In this document: positions 20,539 to 30,636 of the stretch, piece after piece
How the letters are laid out: every line of letters starts with the position of its first letter
How positions within the stretch are numbered: position 1 is the stretch's first letter
NCBI GenBank assembly: GCA_025062095.1
Contig: JANXAZ010000029.1
Location: 1-41,868 of the forward strand
Length of the DNA: 41,868 bases
Direction of reading: 5' to 3'
Origin: Geminicoccaceae bacterium
Lineage (GTDB): Bacteria; Pseudomonadota; Alphaproteobacteria; Geminicoccales; Geminicoccaceae
Notes under the pieces: generated by a model
What the model saw: the letters and a program-made list of their open reading frames with translations, nothing else
Databases searched by the model: none
What the model was told of the DNA's origin: nothing
Program-made: the position numbers and the translations under genes

Positions 20539-21648
20539 GTGGTCTGGAGGAAACTCCTGGGCGAATTCGTCGACGTCATCGAATGGCTCGACGATTCGCC
20601 CGACACGATGGTCTGGCGCTTCGAGCGCTACGGCAACGAGATCAAGTACGGCGCCAAGCTCGTCGTGCGCGAGGGGCAAATGGCGGTCTTCGTCAACGAA
20701 GGCGAGATCGCCGACGTCTTCGGGCCCGGTACCTACGAGCTCTATACTCGCAATCTCCCGATTCTCTCCACGCTTCAGGGCTGGCCGCACGGGTTCCAGA
20801 GCCCCTTCAAAGCCGAAGTCTATTTCTGCAGCACGCGGATCTTCACCGACCTCAAATGGGGAACGCGCAATCCGGTGATCCTGCGCGATCCCGAATTCGG
20901 GCCGGTGCGGCTGCGCGCCTTCGGCACCTATGCCATCCGCATCAAGGACCCGGCCGTGTTCTTGCGCGAGGTCGTCGGCACCGACGGTCACTTCACCGTC
21001 GACGAGATCAGCGAGCAGCTGCGCAACCTCATCGTCACCCGTTTCGGAATGGTGCTCGCCGGATCGGGGATCCCCGTGCTCGATCTCGCGGCGAACAGCG
21101 AGCAGCTCGGCCGTTTCGTCGCCGGCAGGCTGGCGCCCGAGTTCGCCAATTACGGGCTCGAGCTCGTCACGCTCCTGGTCGAGAACATCTCCTTGCCGCC
21201 CGAAGTCGAACAAGCCCTCGACCGTCGCGCCGCGATGGGGGTCGTGGGCGATCTCACGCGCTACGCCCAGTTCCAGGCGGCGGAGGCGATGCGCCTCGCG
21301 GCGCAGAACCCGGGGGCGGCGGGAGCCGGGCTCGGCCTCGTCCTGGGCCAGACCCTCGGCGCCGCCGCCGCCGGGCCCTGGGGCGCGCGCGTTTCCGAAC
21401 CGGTCGCTCCGCCGCCACCACCGCCTCCGCCCCCTAAGAGTTGGCACGTGGCCGAGGGCGGCAGAGCGGTCGGCCCGATGTCGACGGAGGAGGTCGCGCG
21501 TCGGATCGTCACGGGCGCGCTCGGCCGCGACGGCCTCGTCTGGTCGCCGGGGATGAAGGATTGGCGGCGGGCGGCGGAGGTGCCGGAGTTCGCCTCCTTG
21601 TTCGCCGACACCCCGCCGCCTCTGCCCGGGGCGGCCGGATCCGCCTAG
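20539..21648 (+). CDS. SPFH-domain protein with polyproline linker and GYF_2 domain (YdjI-like)
   Basis: A protein of 369 residues. Residues about 20-235 form an SPFH/virion-core-like domain: YGAKLVVREGQMAVFVNEGEIADVFGPGTYELYT, TDLKWGTRNPVILRDPEFGPVRLRAFGTYAIRIKDP, and GLELVTLLVENISLPPEVEQALDRRAAMG. Residues 291-299 are nine consecutive prolines; the last 65 residues form a GYF_2 (DUF4339-like) domain, with WHVAEGGRAVGPMSTEEVARRI and LVWSPGMKDWRRAAEVPEF. SPFH proteins scaffold membrane microdomains, and Bacillus YdjI belongs to the same group. The GTG start at 20539 is 31 bases after telA. It is presumably on the membrane's cytoplasmic face, linked to the zinc-ribbon partner that follows. Confidence 0.85.
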   Translation: MVWRKLLGEFVDVIEWLDDSPDTMVWRFERYGNEIKYGAKLVVREGQMAVFVNEGEIADVFGPGTYELYTRNLPILSTLQGWPHGFQSPFKAEVYFCSTRIFTDLKWGTRNPVILRDPEFGPVRLRAFGTYAIRIKDPAVFLREVVGTDGHFTVDEISEQLRNLIVTRFGMVLAGSGIPVLDLAANSEQLGRFVAGRLAPEFANYGLELVTLLVENISLPPEVEQALDRRAAMGVVGDLTRYAQFQAAEAMRLAAQNPGAAGAGLGLVLGQTLGAAAAGPWGARVSEPVAPPPPPPPPPKSWHVAEGGRAVGPMSTEEVARRIVTGALGRDGLVWSPGMKDWRRAAEVPEFASLFADTPPPLPGAAGSA

Positions 21649-21657
21649 CGCGCAGCG

Positions 21658-22827
21658 ATGCGTTCGGGACCCTGGGGCCCGCGGCTCGAGCGCGACGCGC
21701 GGGCGACCGGCGGGGTGCTCGCGAGCGCGCCCGCCGGCGGCACCTACGCCTGCGAGCGGTGCGGCGCCGTGCTCGCCTACGAGCCCGGCGCGCAGACCCT
21801 CGTCTGCCGCTACTGCGGGCAAGAGAACCGCGTCGTCGCCCCCGAGCGGGCGGTGGTCGAAAACGATCTCGACCCGGTCTTGCGCCGCTTGCCCCCGGAG
21901 CCCGCGGTCCCGCCGCCCATTCCGCACAAATGCGGCCAATGCGCGTTCGAATTCGTGCTGCCGTCCGGCCGGCATTCGGGCCTGTGCCCCGCCTGCGGCA
22001 GCCCCGCCGTGGCGGATCCCGCCACCGTGCGCGCCGTCCCCCCCGACGGCGTCCTCCCCTTTCTCGTCGCCGAGCCGGACGGAAGGCGGCTCGTCAAGCA
22101 ATGGCTCGCGTCCTTGTGGTTCGCGCCCTCGCGTCTGGCCGAGGAAGCGCGCACGGCCGGCCGGCTCGAGGGCCTCTACGTGCCGCACTGGACCTTCGAT
22201 GCCGCGAGCCGGAGCTATTTCCGGGGCCGGCGCGGCGACGTCTATTACGAGACGACCTGGGTCGAACGCGTGGTCGACGGCCGCCGGGTGCGGCAGCCGG
22301 TGCGCGTGCCCAAGATCCGCTGGACTCCGGTCGAGGGACGCCTCGCCCGGGATTTCGACGACGTCCTCGTGGTCGCGGGCGAGGAGCTCCCTTCGTGGCT
22401 CGTCGCGCGCCTGGAGCCTTGGGATCTCGCCGGGCTCAAGCCCTATGCCGCCGATTATCTCGCCGGGTTCGCGAGCGAGCTCTACAAACGCTCGGTGGCC
22501 GAAGCCCATCAGGAAGCCAAGGCGCGCATGCGGGCGGCGATCGAAGAGGACGCGCGCGCCGCGATCGGGGGCGATCAACAGATCATCGAACGGTTGGATA
22601 TCACGCTTTCGAACGAGACCTACAAGCTCGTGCTGTTGCCCGTCTGGCTCGCTCGCTTCCGATTCCTGGGTCGCGATTATCGAGTGCTCGTCAACGGGCG
22701 AACGGGTGAGGTCCACGGCGAGCGGCCCTGGAGCCTCGTCAAGATCCTCGGTACGGTGCTGCTCGCCGTCGTTCTCGTAGTCGCGCTCCTCGCGCTTTCG
22801 CGCCTCGGCTCGGGGCTCGATTTCTAA
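21658..22827 (+). CDS. Membrane-anchored double zinc-ribbon protein (YdjG-like)
   Basis: A protein of 389 residues. Two zinc ribbons: Cys32/35 with Cys50/53 (TFIIB-like) and Cys92/95 with Cys110/113. A large middle domain of about 240 residues contains the family-typical YVPHWTFDAASRSYFRGRRGD and LVLLPVWLARFRFLGRDYRVLVNGRTGEVHGERP motifs. A C-terminal helix (about 365-385) anchors it. Proteins of this kind are often mis-annotated as PriA-like because of the ribbons. In Bacillus, ydjG and ydjI are neighbours of a PspA homologue, so the pair here suggests envelope-stress scaffolding. It starts 10 bases after the SPFH gene. Its stop overlaps, tail to tail, the stop of the convergent glycosyltransferase gene. 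Confidence 0.82.
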   Translation: MRSGPWGPRLERDARATGGVLASAPAGGTYACERCGAVLAYEPGAQTLVCRYCGQENRVVAPERAVVENDLDPVLRRLPPEPAVPPPIPHKCGQCAFEFVLPSGRHSGLCPACGSPAVADPATVRAVPPDGVLPFLVAEPDGRRLVKQWLASLWFAPSRLAEEARTAGRLEGLYVPHWTFDAASRSYFRGRRGDVYYETTWVERVVDGRRVRQPVRVPKIRWTPVEGRLARDFDDVLVVAGEELPSWLVARLEPWDLAGLKPYAADYLAGFASELYKRSVAEAHQEAKARMRAAIEEDARAAIGGDQQIIERLDITLSNETYKLVLLPVWLARFRFLGRDYRVLVNGRTGEVHGERPWSLVKILGTVLLAVVLVVALLALSRLGSGLDF

Positions 22828-24485
22828 GACGACGGCGCGGCGGTGCGGCGGTTGCGCGGCAACCCTTCGATTTCGAGGCCCAAAAGTGGGACTTTGATCC
22901 GCACAGATGCAGTCTCCGGCGGGCGCCACGCGCGGGCCCGGTAGAGCACGAGTTCTCGGTCGGGCAAGGGCCGATGGGGGACGGCGCGGATCGGGATGCG
23001 CGCGATCTCGACGAAGCGCTCGGAGCGCAAGACGCGCTCGAGCCGGGCCATGACCGCGAGATCGGTCCAGAACTCGGCTTGCGCGAGGACGAGATCCACC
23101 CCTTCCCGGGCGAGCCTTTCGGCGATTTCCTCTTCGCTCCACGGGGCTTCCTTCACCCCGAGCGCGCGGCGGGCCTCGACCTCCAACAAGAGCTTGTCCG
23201 CGCGCAAGACCGCAATGTCGTCGCGACCCGCGGCGCGAAGCCAGAAGGCGAGCGTACCGTCGCGCTCTCCCGAGACGAGCACCGTCGAGTTCGGCCGAGC
23301 GAGGGCCGCGGCCGTCGCCGCCGCCTCGCGATAACCCGCGATCGCGGGCGGTCGAGCGAGGAGAAGCCCCTGGGCGAAGCCCACGACACCGAGAAACAGC
23401 GCGAGGCGCCCGGCCCAGGGCGCCACCAGAGTGCGCGAAAGAGCGAGGACCCCGAGCGCCGCGAGCGGTGCCAAAAGGTGCAGGCCCTGCCGATCTTCCT
23501 TGAGCGCGACGAAAGAAAAGAAGACGTAGGCGAACGAGAACCAGCCGAGGAGGAAGGGCACACCGCATACGAGCGAGCCGTCGCGGAACAACGACGGCAG
23601 ACGCAGCACCACCAGCACGGCGAGGCAGCTGATCAGGACTCCTCCTATTCGCGGGAGCTCGAGGAGATACCAGATCCAGCTCAGCGGCTCGCTCGGCTGC
23701 AAGACCAGATCGCTCGCTCCGGCGACATTGGCGAGATTGTGCCGGCCGAAGAGGAGCTGGTGCGGGACCCAGGGCAGGACGGCGAGAGCGAGCGCGAGAT
23801 GCGCGTGCCGCACGTCGCGGTCGCGGATCGCCGCGGGCCCGAGCCGCAGCCAGGCGGCGAGCGGCAAGAGCGGCAAGGCGTAGACGGTCGAGAGCTTGGT
23901 CCAGACGGCCGCCGCGAGGGCCGCCGTCCCCGCCCACAACCGCGTCCGTCGGCCGTCGCGGAGCCAGGCGAGAAGACAAGCGGCGGCGAGGGCGGGATAG
24001 GCGGCCGAGGGGATCTCGAGCATCACCTGCCGGGCCCAGAACGCGACGGCGGGGGCGCCGAGGAGCAGGAGCGCCGCCCCCGCGGCTCCGGCCTCGCCCA
24101 GAAACGGACGCACGATCGCCGCGATCGCCAGCCCCAAGAGCGCCGCGTGCAGCGCCACGGGCACGAGGCTCACCGATTCCGAGACGCCGAACGCGAGAAC
24201 GAAAGGTACACTGACCAGATAGAACAGAGGCGGATAGAAGAAAATGGAGAGCGCAGGCCAAGTCAAATAGTAGTCGAAGACCCATTGTACCGGCCGCGAG
24301 AGCGGCAGCTCGCGCAGCGCATCGGCCAACAGCACCGCGTTCATCGCGTGGCGCGGTGCATCGGCCCACAAGAACCCGTCGGGGGCCGGCGCCGACAGCC
24401 ACAGGGCCGCGGCCGCGGCGAACACGAGGAAAACGGCCGACCAACGCAGAGCGAGCGGTCGCACGGGGGAAGCGATGCCGTTCAT
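22824..24485 (-). CDS. Glycosyltransferase of PMT/ArnT type (GT39/GT83-like), membrane
   Basis: A protein of 553 residues with about 10-12 hydrophobic helices in the N-terminal 390 residues and a soluble C-terminal domain of about 160. After the first helix (VFLVFAAAAALWL) the first external loop, GFLWADAPRHAMNAVLLADAL, carries the Asp expected for the catalytic site of dolichyl/undecaprenyl-phosphate-sugar mannosyltransferase-like enzymes. The family transfers sugars from polyprenyl-phosphate donors to protein or lipid on the periplasmic side; the donor and acceptor here are unknown. The ATG at 24485 overlaps the TauE stop by 4 bases (ATGA). A further upstream frame is rejected because it only shadows the TauE gene. 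Confidence 0.78.
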   Translation of the reverse strand: MNGIASPVRPLALRWSAVFLVFAAAAALWLSAPAPDGFLWADAPRHAMNAVLLADALRELPLSRPVQWVFDYYLTWPALSIFFYPPLFYLVSVPFVLAFGVSESVSLVPVALHAALLGLAIAAIVRPFLGEAGAAGAALLLLGAPAVAFWARQVMLEIPSAAYPALAAACLLAWLRDGRRTRLWAGTAALAAAVWTKLSTVYALPLLPLAAWLRLGPAAIRDRDVRHAHLALALAVLPWVPHQLLFGRHNLANVAGASDLVLQPSEPLSWIWYLLELPRIGGVLISCLAVLVVLRLPSLFRDGSLVCGVPFLLGWFSFAYVFFSFVALKEDRQGLHLLAPLAALGVLALSRTLVAPWAGRLALFLGVVGFAQGLLLARPPAIAGYREAAATAAALARPNSTVLVSGERDGTLAFWLRAAGRDDIAVLRADKLLLEVEARRALGVKEAPWSEEEIAERLAREGVDLVLAQAEFWTDLAVMARLERVLRSERFVEIARIPIRAVPHRPLPDRELVLYRARAWRPPETASVRIKVPLLGLEIEGLPRNRRTAAPSS

Positions 24486-25393
24486 GGGGCCAAGGAATAC
24501 AGATCGTCGGGCTCGGCCACGAGGTCCCAGGCCAGGCGCGCGCAAACGAGGAGCGTGAGGAGCGCGAAGAGCACGCGCAACTGCTCGCCCCGCAGAGCGG
24601 TACCCGCGCGCGCCCCGAGCTGGGCGCCGATCGCACCGCCGACGATCAGAAGCACCGCCAAGACGATGTCGACCGTCTGGTTGTTGTAGGCGTGCAGGAA
24701 GGTGGTCAATGCGGTGACGAATCCTACTTGAAGGAGAGACGTACCGACTACCACGCGCGTCGGCATCCCGATCAAATAGATCATCGCAGGGATCATGACG
24801 AAGGCGCCACCGACGCCGAGCACCGCGGCCAAGAGCCCCACCACCGCCCCCACGGCGAGCGGCAGAAGCGCGCTGATGTAAAGGCGCGATTCGTGGAACC
24901 GCATCTTCAAGGGCAAACGGTGCAAGAGGAAGTGGCGATGCGCCCGCTGCGACGGCCGCGGCACCGGAGCGCGGTAGCGCAAGAGCGCCCGGCCGCTTTC
25001 CACGAGCATGAGCGTGCCGACGACGGCGAGGAGGAAGACGAAGCCCAAGGCGATCGTCGTCTCGACCTGTCCGATGTTCCACAACCAGCGGAAAACGAGC
25101 ACCCCCATCGCCGAGCCCAGAAAACCGCCGGCGGTGAGTACGAGCCCCATCTTGACGTCGACCGCCCCGCGGCGCAGGTGCGCGAGCACGCCCGAGACCG
25201 AGGAGGCGAGCACTTGCGGGGCGGCCGTGCCGACCGCGACCGCCGGCGGGATGCCGATGAAGATCAGAAGCGGCGTGATGAGAAAGCCGCCTCCCACCCC
25301 GAAGACGCCCGACAGGAATCCGACCGCCGCCCCGAGCCCCAACAGCAACAGCAAGTCGACCGAGAGCTCGGCAACCGGGAGGTAGACGTCCAT
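24482..25393 (-). CDS. TauE/SafE-family permease (sulfite/organosulfonate exporter-like)
   Basis: A protein of 303 residues with about 8 membrane helices in two repeats. Each repeat begins with the family's Gly-rich signature: GFLSGVFGVGGGFLITPLLI near 20-45 and GLLAAVLGVGGAFVMIPAMI near 180-205, followed by VGTAAPQVLASSVSG and VVVGTSLLQVGF. Members export sulfite, sulfoacetate or other sulfur anions, or have no assigned substrate. The central cytosolic loop contains many arginines and histidines. It is translationally coupled to the glycosyltransferase downstream. It lies 124 bases from the aminotransferase stop, so it may be in the same operon. Confidence 0.9.
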   Translation of the reverse strand: MDVYLPVAELSVDLLLLLGLGAAVGFLSGVFGVGGGFLITPLLIFIGIPPAVAVGTAAPQVLASSVSGVLAHLRRGAVDVKMGLVLTAGGFLGSAMGVLVFRWLWNIGQVETTIALGFVFLLAVVGTLMLVESGRALLRYRAPVPRPSQRAHRHFLLHRLPLKMRFHESRLYISALLPLAVGAVVGLLAAVLGVGGAFVMIPAMIYLIGMPTRVVVGTSLLQVGFVTALTTFLHAYNNQTVDIVLAVLLIVGGAIGAQLGARAGTALRGEQLRVLFALLTLLVCARLAWDLVAEPDDLYSLAP

Positions 25394-25517
25394 GGAGGGG
25401 GCGGGCCGCGCCGGCGGGTTTCGGCTCTGACAAGCCCGTCATCGTCGCTTGTCAAGGCGAAGGGGCGAAAAAGCGCGCAAGGGGCGGGCGATCGTGGCGG
25501 ACCGCCCACGCCCGCTC

Positions 25518-26906
25518 CTATCGGCGGGTGCGGACGAGGTCGCCTTCCCGAGCCAGACGTCGGACGGCCCAGGCGAAGGCCTCGACCGTCCGGGCCACCT
25601 CCTCTTCGCCGTGGGTGGCGGAAGCGAGCATGGCGAGCTGGCCGCTCACGTCGACGCCACCCGAGAGCAGCGCCAGGCGCAAGCGGTGGACGAGGCGCGG
25701 GGGCCGCGCCTTGAGTTCCTGGTAGGGCAGGGCGAGGGGGTCGAAGGCGAGGGGATCGATCTCGCGGCCGTTCGGGTTCACGAACAGATGCACGCCCGAA
25801 AAGCTGCCGTACGCCGCCCAGGGCACGCCTTCGCGGGCGAAGAGCTCGTTGAGCCGGCGCCTGAGCTCCGCGGCGACCCCGTTCGCCTTCGCGCAAGGCT
25901 CGCCGGTCGCGACGAGCTCGAGCGTGGCGATGCCGGCCGCGGCGGAAACCGGATTGGCGTTGAAGGTGCCGGGATGACCGATCTTCTCCTCGCCTTTGTC
26001 TTCGCAGGCGCGAAAATCGAGCAGATCCAGGATCTCCGCGCGGCCGCCCACCGCTCCCCCGGGAAGCCCGCCCGCGACGACCTTGGCGAAGGTCGAGAGA
26101 TCCGGCCGTAAGGCGTAGACTTCTTGGGCTCCGCCCGGGGCGACGCGGAAGCCGGTGACGACCTCGTCGAAGATCAAGAGCACCCCGTGCCGCTCGGTGA
26201 GCGCCCGCAAGGCCTGCGGGAAGCCCTCGCGCGTGGGGACCATGCCGAAGGAGGCCCCGGTGGGCTCGAGGATCACGGCGGCGATGTCGTCATCCGTCGC
26301 GAGGAGCTCGGCCACGGCGGCGAGATCGTTGGGGTCGACGAGCACCACCTGCTCGGCGACCCCTTCGAGGACGCCGCGGGTGGCCGTGCCGTCCATGTGG
26401 TTCTGCCAGCCCGACGTCATGTGATCGTGCCAGCCGTGGAAATGGGTGCGGAACCGCACGAGCTTGCGCCGACCGGTGAAGGCGCGCGCCAGGCGCACGG
26501 CCATGAGCGTCGCCTCGGTGCCCGAGCTCGTGAAGCGGATCTTCTCGCAGCTCGGGACCAAACGCTGGATCGCCTCCGCCCAGCGCAACTCGAGCGGATG
26601 GTTGGCCCCGGGATGGGTCATGGCGGCGAGCGCACGCGCGGCCGCTTCCGTCACGAGCGGATGGCCATGGCCCAGAAGGAGCGCCCCGTGGCCGCCGAAC
26701 CAGTCGACGTAACGGTTGCCGTCGACGTCCCATTTGTGCGGACCCGCGGCGCGCTCGACATAGATGCCGTAAGGCTCGAGCCAGCGACCGTCGTGGGTGA
26801 CGCCGGACGGAAACAGGCCGCGGGCGGCCTCGGCGAGCCGCGCGGAGCCGGGCGTGCGCGCGCGGTAGACCTCCTCGATCGTCGCGTTGTCGTGCGCCGG
26901 GAGCAT
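25518..26906 (-). CDS. Class III aminotransferase, glutamate-1-semialdehyde mutase-like
   Basis: A protein of 462 residues, a PLP enzyme of fold type I. The PLP lysine is Lys275 in STFAKVVAGGLPGGAVGG, the GSA-aminomutase pattern. The cofactor-binding Asp lies in VLLIFDEVVTGFR, and CEKIRFTSSGTEATLMAVRLAR binds the phosphate. It is longer than HemL (about 430), and the C-terminal part (LVHRLRLALLSGGVDVSG) fits the subgroup annotated as aspartate aminotransferase family or GSA-like, often of amino acid or polyamine catabolism. The ATG at 26906 is chosen over the one at 26966 because GAGG lies 8 bases upstream. The specific substrate is not determined. Confidence 0.88.
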   Translation of the reverse strand: MLPAHDNATIEEVYRARTPGSARLAEAARGLFPSGVTHDGRWLEPYGIYVERAAGPHKWDVDGNRYVDWFGGHGALLLGHGHPLVTEAAARALAAMTHPGANHPLELRWAEAIQRLVPSCEKIRFTSSGTEATLMAVRLARAFTGRRKLVRFRTHFHGWHDHMTSGWQNHMDGTATRGVLEGVAEQVVLVDPNDLAAVAELLATDDDIAAVILEPTGASFGMVPTREGFPQALRALTERHGVLLIFDEVVTGFRVAPGGAQEVYALRPDLSTFAKVVAGGLPGGAVGGRAEILDLLDFRACEDKGEEKIGHPGTFNANPVSAAAGIATLELVATGEPCAKANGVAAELRRRLNELFAREGVPWAAYGSFSGVHLFVNPNGREIDPLAFDPLALPYQELKARPPRLVHRLRLALLSGGVDVSGQLAMLASATHGEEEVARTVEAFAWAVRRLAREGDLVRTRR

Positions 26907-26944
26907 GGGTGGATCCTCGAGCGGGTCGATCGGCTGCAGCCTAG

Positions 26945-28609
<1,665 letters not shown>

Positions 28610-28626
28610 GCCCGCGCGCCGCCGGT

Positions 28627-29961
28627 TCACTCGACCGCGGGCCCGGGAGCGGCGGGCTCCGCCGCCCTTCGCTCGGGCTCCCGCACGGCGAGCAGAAGCG
28701 CGAAGCCCGAGGCGAAGAGCAAAAGGATCACCCCCATGCCGACGCGCTGGCTCTGCGCGAGGGCGGTCAACGTGCCCACCGCCCAGGGTCCCAGGGGAGC
28801 GGTGATCCGGCCGGTGAGGGCGTAAAGGCCGAAGAGCTCGGCCCGCGCCTCTTCGGGGGCGAGGCGGGCGAGCATGGTGCGGCTGGCGGCCTGCACGGGC
28901 CCCACGAAGAGCCCGAGCGCTCCGGCCACGATCCACAGGAGCGCCTTGCTCGACACGAGCAGGGCGAGGCCACCCAGGATCAGAAGCGCGCCCAAGGAGA
29001 GAAGGATCGTGGGCTTGGAGCCCAGTCGGTCGTCGAGCGGCGCCAACAGCCACGCCCCGAGGCCGGCCGTGAGGTTGAGGAGGATGCCGAAGGCCATCAC
29101 CTCGTCGACCTCCATGGCGAAGGTTCCGGCGGCATAGAGGCCACCGAAGGTGAACAGCGTGTTGAGCCCGTCGTTGTAGAGAAGGCGCGCCACGAGAAAG
29201 CGCGCGATCGCCGGCCGCGCGCGCAGAAGCGGCCACGTCGCGGCGAGCCGTGCTCGGGTCGCGCGCACGGTCTGGACGAAGGAGCTCGTCGCGCGCGGTC
29301 GATCGGGCACGAGAAGGGCGAGCGGCAGGGTGAACATGACGAGCGCCGCGGCGGTGACCGGCCCGGCGATGCGCACTTGCTCGGCGCTTTCCCGATCGAG
29401 CCCGAAGGGCGGTTCGGAGGGGAAGACGAAGACGAAGAGCACGAGAACGAGCGCCGCCAGGCCGGATCCGTAGCCGATCGCCCAGGCTCGCCCGGACCAC
29501 AGGCCCATCCGTTCGGGAGGCGCGAGATCGGGCAGAAGCGCGTTGTAGAACACCGCACCGAGCTCGAGCGCGGTATTCGCGACGAAAACGCAGCCGAGGA
29601 GAAGCAGCGCGGAGGCGGGATCGGGCGTGGCGTACCAGAGCCCGGTGCAGGCCGCGGCGGCGAGGGCGGAGGTGACGAGGATCCAGGGCTTGCGCGGACC
29701 GCCCGCATCCGCGAAGGCCCCGAGAAGAGGGGCGAGGACGACGAGGACGAGCCCGGAAGAGGTCATCGTCCAGCCCCAGAGCTCGGTGCCGCGGACCTCG
29801 TCGCCGACCACGGCGCGCGCGAGATAGGCGGGAAAGACGAACGTCACGACGATCGCCGCGAAAGGCGAGGTCGCGCAGTCCCACAGCGCCCAGGCGACGA
29901 GCGCCGAGGTCGGTGCCGGCCCCCTCACCGCGCGCCCCGCGAGCGGCTGCGCCGAAGGCAC
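28627..29961 (-). CDS. MFS transporter, UMF1/Atg22-like
   Basis: A protein of 444 residues with about 12 membrane helices. The N-terminus shows VAWALWDCATSPFAAIVVTFVFPAYLA, the opening 'W..yD.a.s.f' of the UMF1 (Atg22-like) branch of the major facilitator superfamily. The A-motif-like GAFADAGGPRKPWI after helix 2 and LGSKPTILLSLGALLI fit the same group. Members are thought to export amino acids or other metabolites; no substrate can be assigned. The ATG at 29961 begins with a basic, Pro-rich leader. It runs convergently with guaB, whose stop is 17 bases away, and divergently from the thioredoxin-like gene. Confidence 0.88.
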   Translation of the reverse strand: MPSAQPLAGRAVRGPAPTSALVAWALWDCATSPFAAIVVTFVFPAYLARAVVGDEVRGTELWGWTMTSSGLVLVVLAPLLGAFADAGGPRKPWILVTSALAAAACTGLWYATPDPASALLLLGCVFVANTALELGAVFYNALLPDLAPPERMGLWSGRAWAIGYGSGLAALVLVLFVFVFPSEPPFGLDRESAEQVRIAGPVTAAALVMFTLPLALLVPDRPRATSSFVQTVRATRARLAATWPLLRARPAIARFLVARLLYNDGLNTLFTFGGLYAAGTFAMEVDEVMAFGILLNLTAGLGAWLLAPLDDRLGSKPTILLSLGALLILGGLALLVSSKALLWIVAGALGLFVGPVQAASRTMLARLAPEEARAELFGLYALTGRITAPLGPWAVGTLTALAQSQRVGMGVILLLFASGFALLLAVREPERRAAEPAAPGPAVE

Positions 29962-30081
29962 GCCTTGTTGCTGCGCCTTCGCATGCCATATGGGCGAGGG
30001 GGTCGGGACCCGGCGCGGAGGTCGTTCATGTTCGCTCTCCTCGGTCGGTTCCTCGCCAATCTGCGCAGCGGGAGGATGACC

Positions 30082-30636
30082 ATGGCGGCAGTGGCACCGA
30101 TCTGCAACTTCGGCGAAAAAGCCAAGCCCTTCGATTTACTCGGAACCGACGGCAAGCGGTATCGGCTCGAGGACGTCAAGGGTCCCAAGGGCCTCGTCGT
30201 CGTCTTCATGTGCAACCATTGTCCTTATGTGAAGGCGATCATCGACAAGCTCATCCGCGACGCCAGAGATCTGAAAGAGATCGGCGTGAACACGGTGGCG
30301 ATCTGCAGCAACGACGCCGAGGCCTATCCCGAAGACAGCTTCGAGAACATGAAGCGCTGGGCGGAAGAGAAACAGTTCCCCTTCCCCTATCTCCACGACG
30401 AGACGCAAGAAGTGGCTCGCGCGTACGGGGCGGTGTGCACGCCCGATTTCTTCGGCTACAATGCGAACCTGGAGCTCCAGTACCGCGGGCGTCTCGACGC
30501 GTCCGGCAAGAGCCCGGTGGAGGGTGCGCGCCGCGAGCTCTACGAAGCGATGAAGCTCGTCGCCGAAACCGGTAGAGGCCCGGCCGAGCAGTATCCGTCC
30601 ATGGGCTGCTCGATCAAGTGGAAGAAGGCGGCCTGA
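30082..30636 (+). CDS. Thioredoxin-family (AhpC/TSA-type) protein
   Basis: A protein of 184 residues with a thioredoxin fold. The CxxC redox motif is Cys44-Asn-His-Cys47 (VVVFMCNHCPYVKAI), typical of the AhpC/TSA-like group with 'CNHCPYV'. The cis-Pro region is AVCTPDFFGYNANLELQYRGR. There is no signal peptide or lipobox, so it should be cytosolic and act as a thiol reductase or peroxide-linked protein; its partner is unknown. The ATG at 30082 is chosen because GGGAGG lies 6 bases upstream; ATG at 30076 is inside that site. Its stop lies in a 7-bp hairpin (GGCGGCC-TGATC-GGCCGCC, 30627-30645) that might act in 3'-end processing. Confidence 0.85.
   Translation: MAAVAPICNFGEKAKPFDLLGTDGKRYRLEDVKGPKGLVVVFMCNHCPYVKAIIDKLIRDARDLKEIGVNTVAICSNDAEAYPEDSFENMKRWAEEKQFPFPYLHDETQEVARAYGAVCTPDFFGYNANLELQYRGRLDASGKSPVEGARRELYEAMKLVAETGRGPAEQYPSMGCSIKWKKAA

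Noticed and set aside
20437-24636. Very long minus-strand open frame across the stress cluster
   Set aside because: It is Arg/Ala/Gly-rich, has no domain likeness, and lies antisense to genes with clear domains; stop codons are rare in such G+C-rich DNA.
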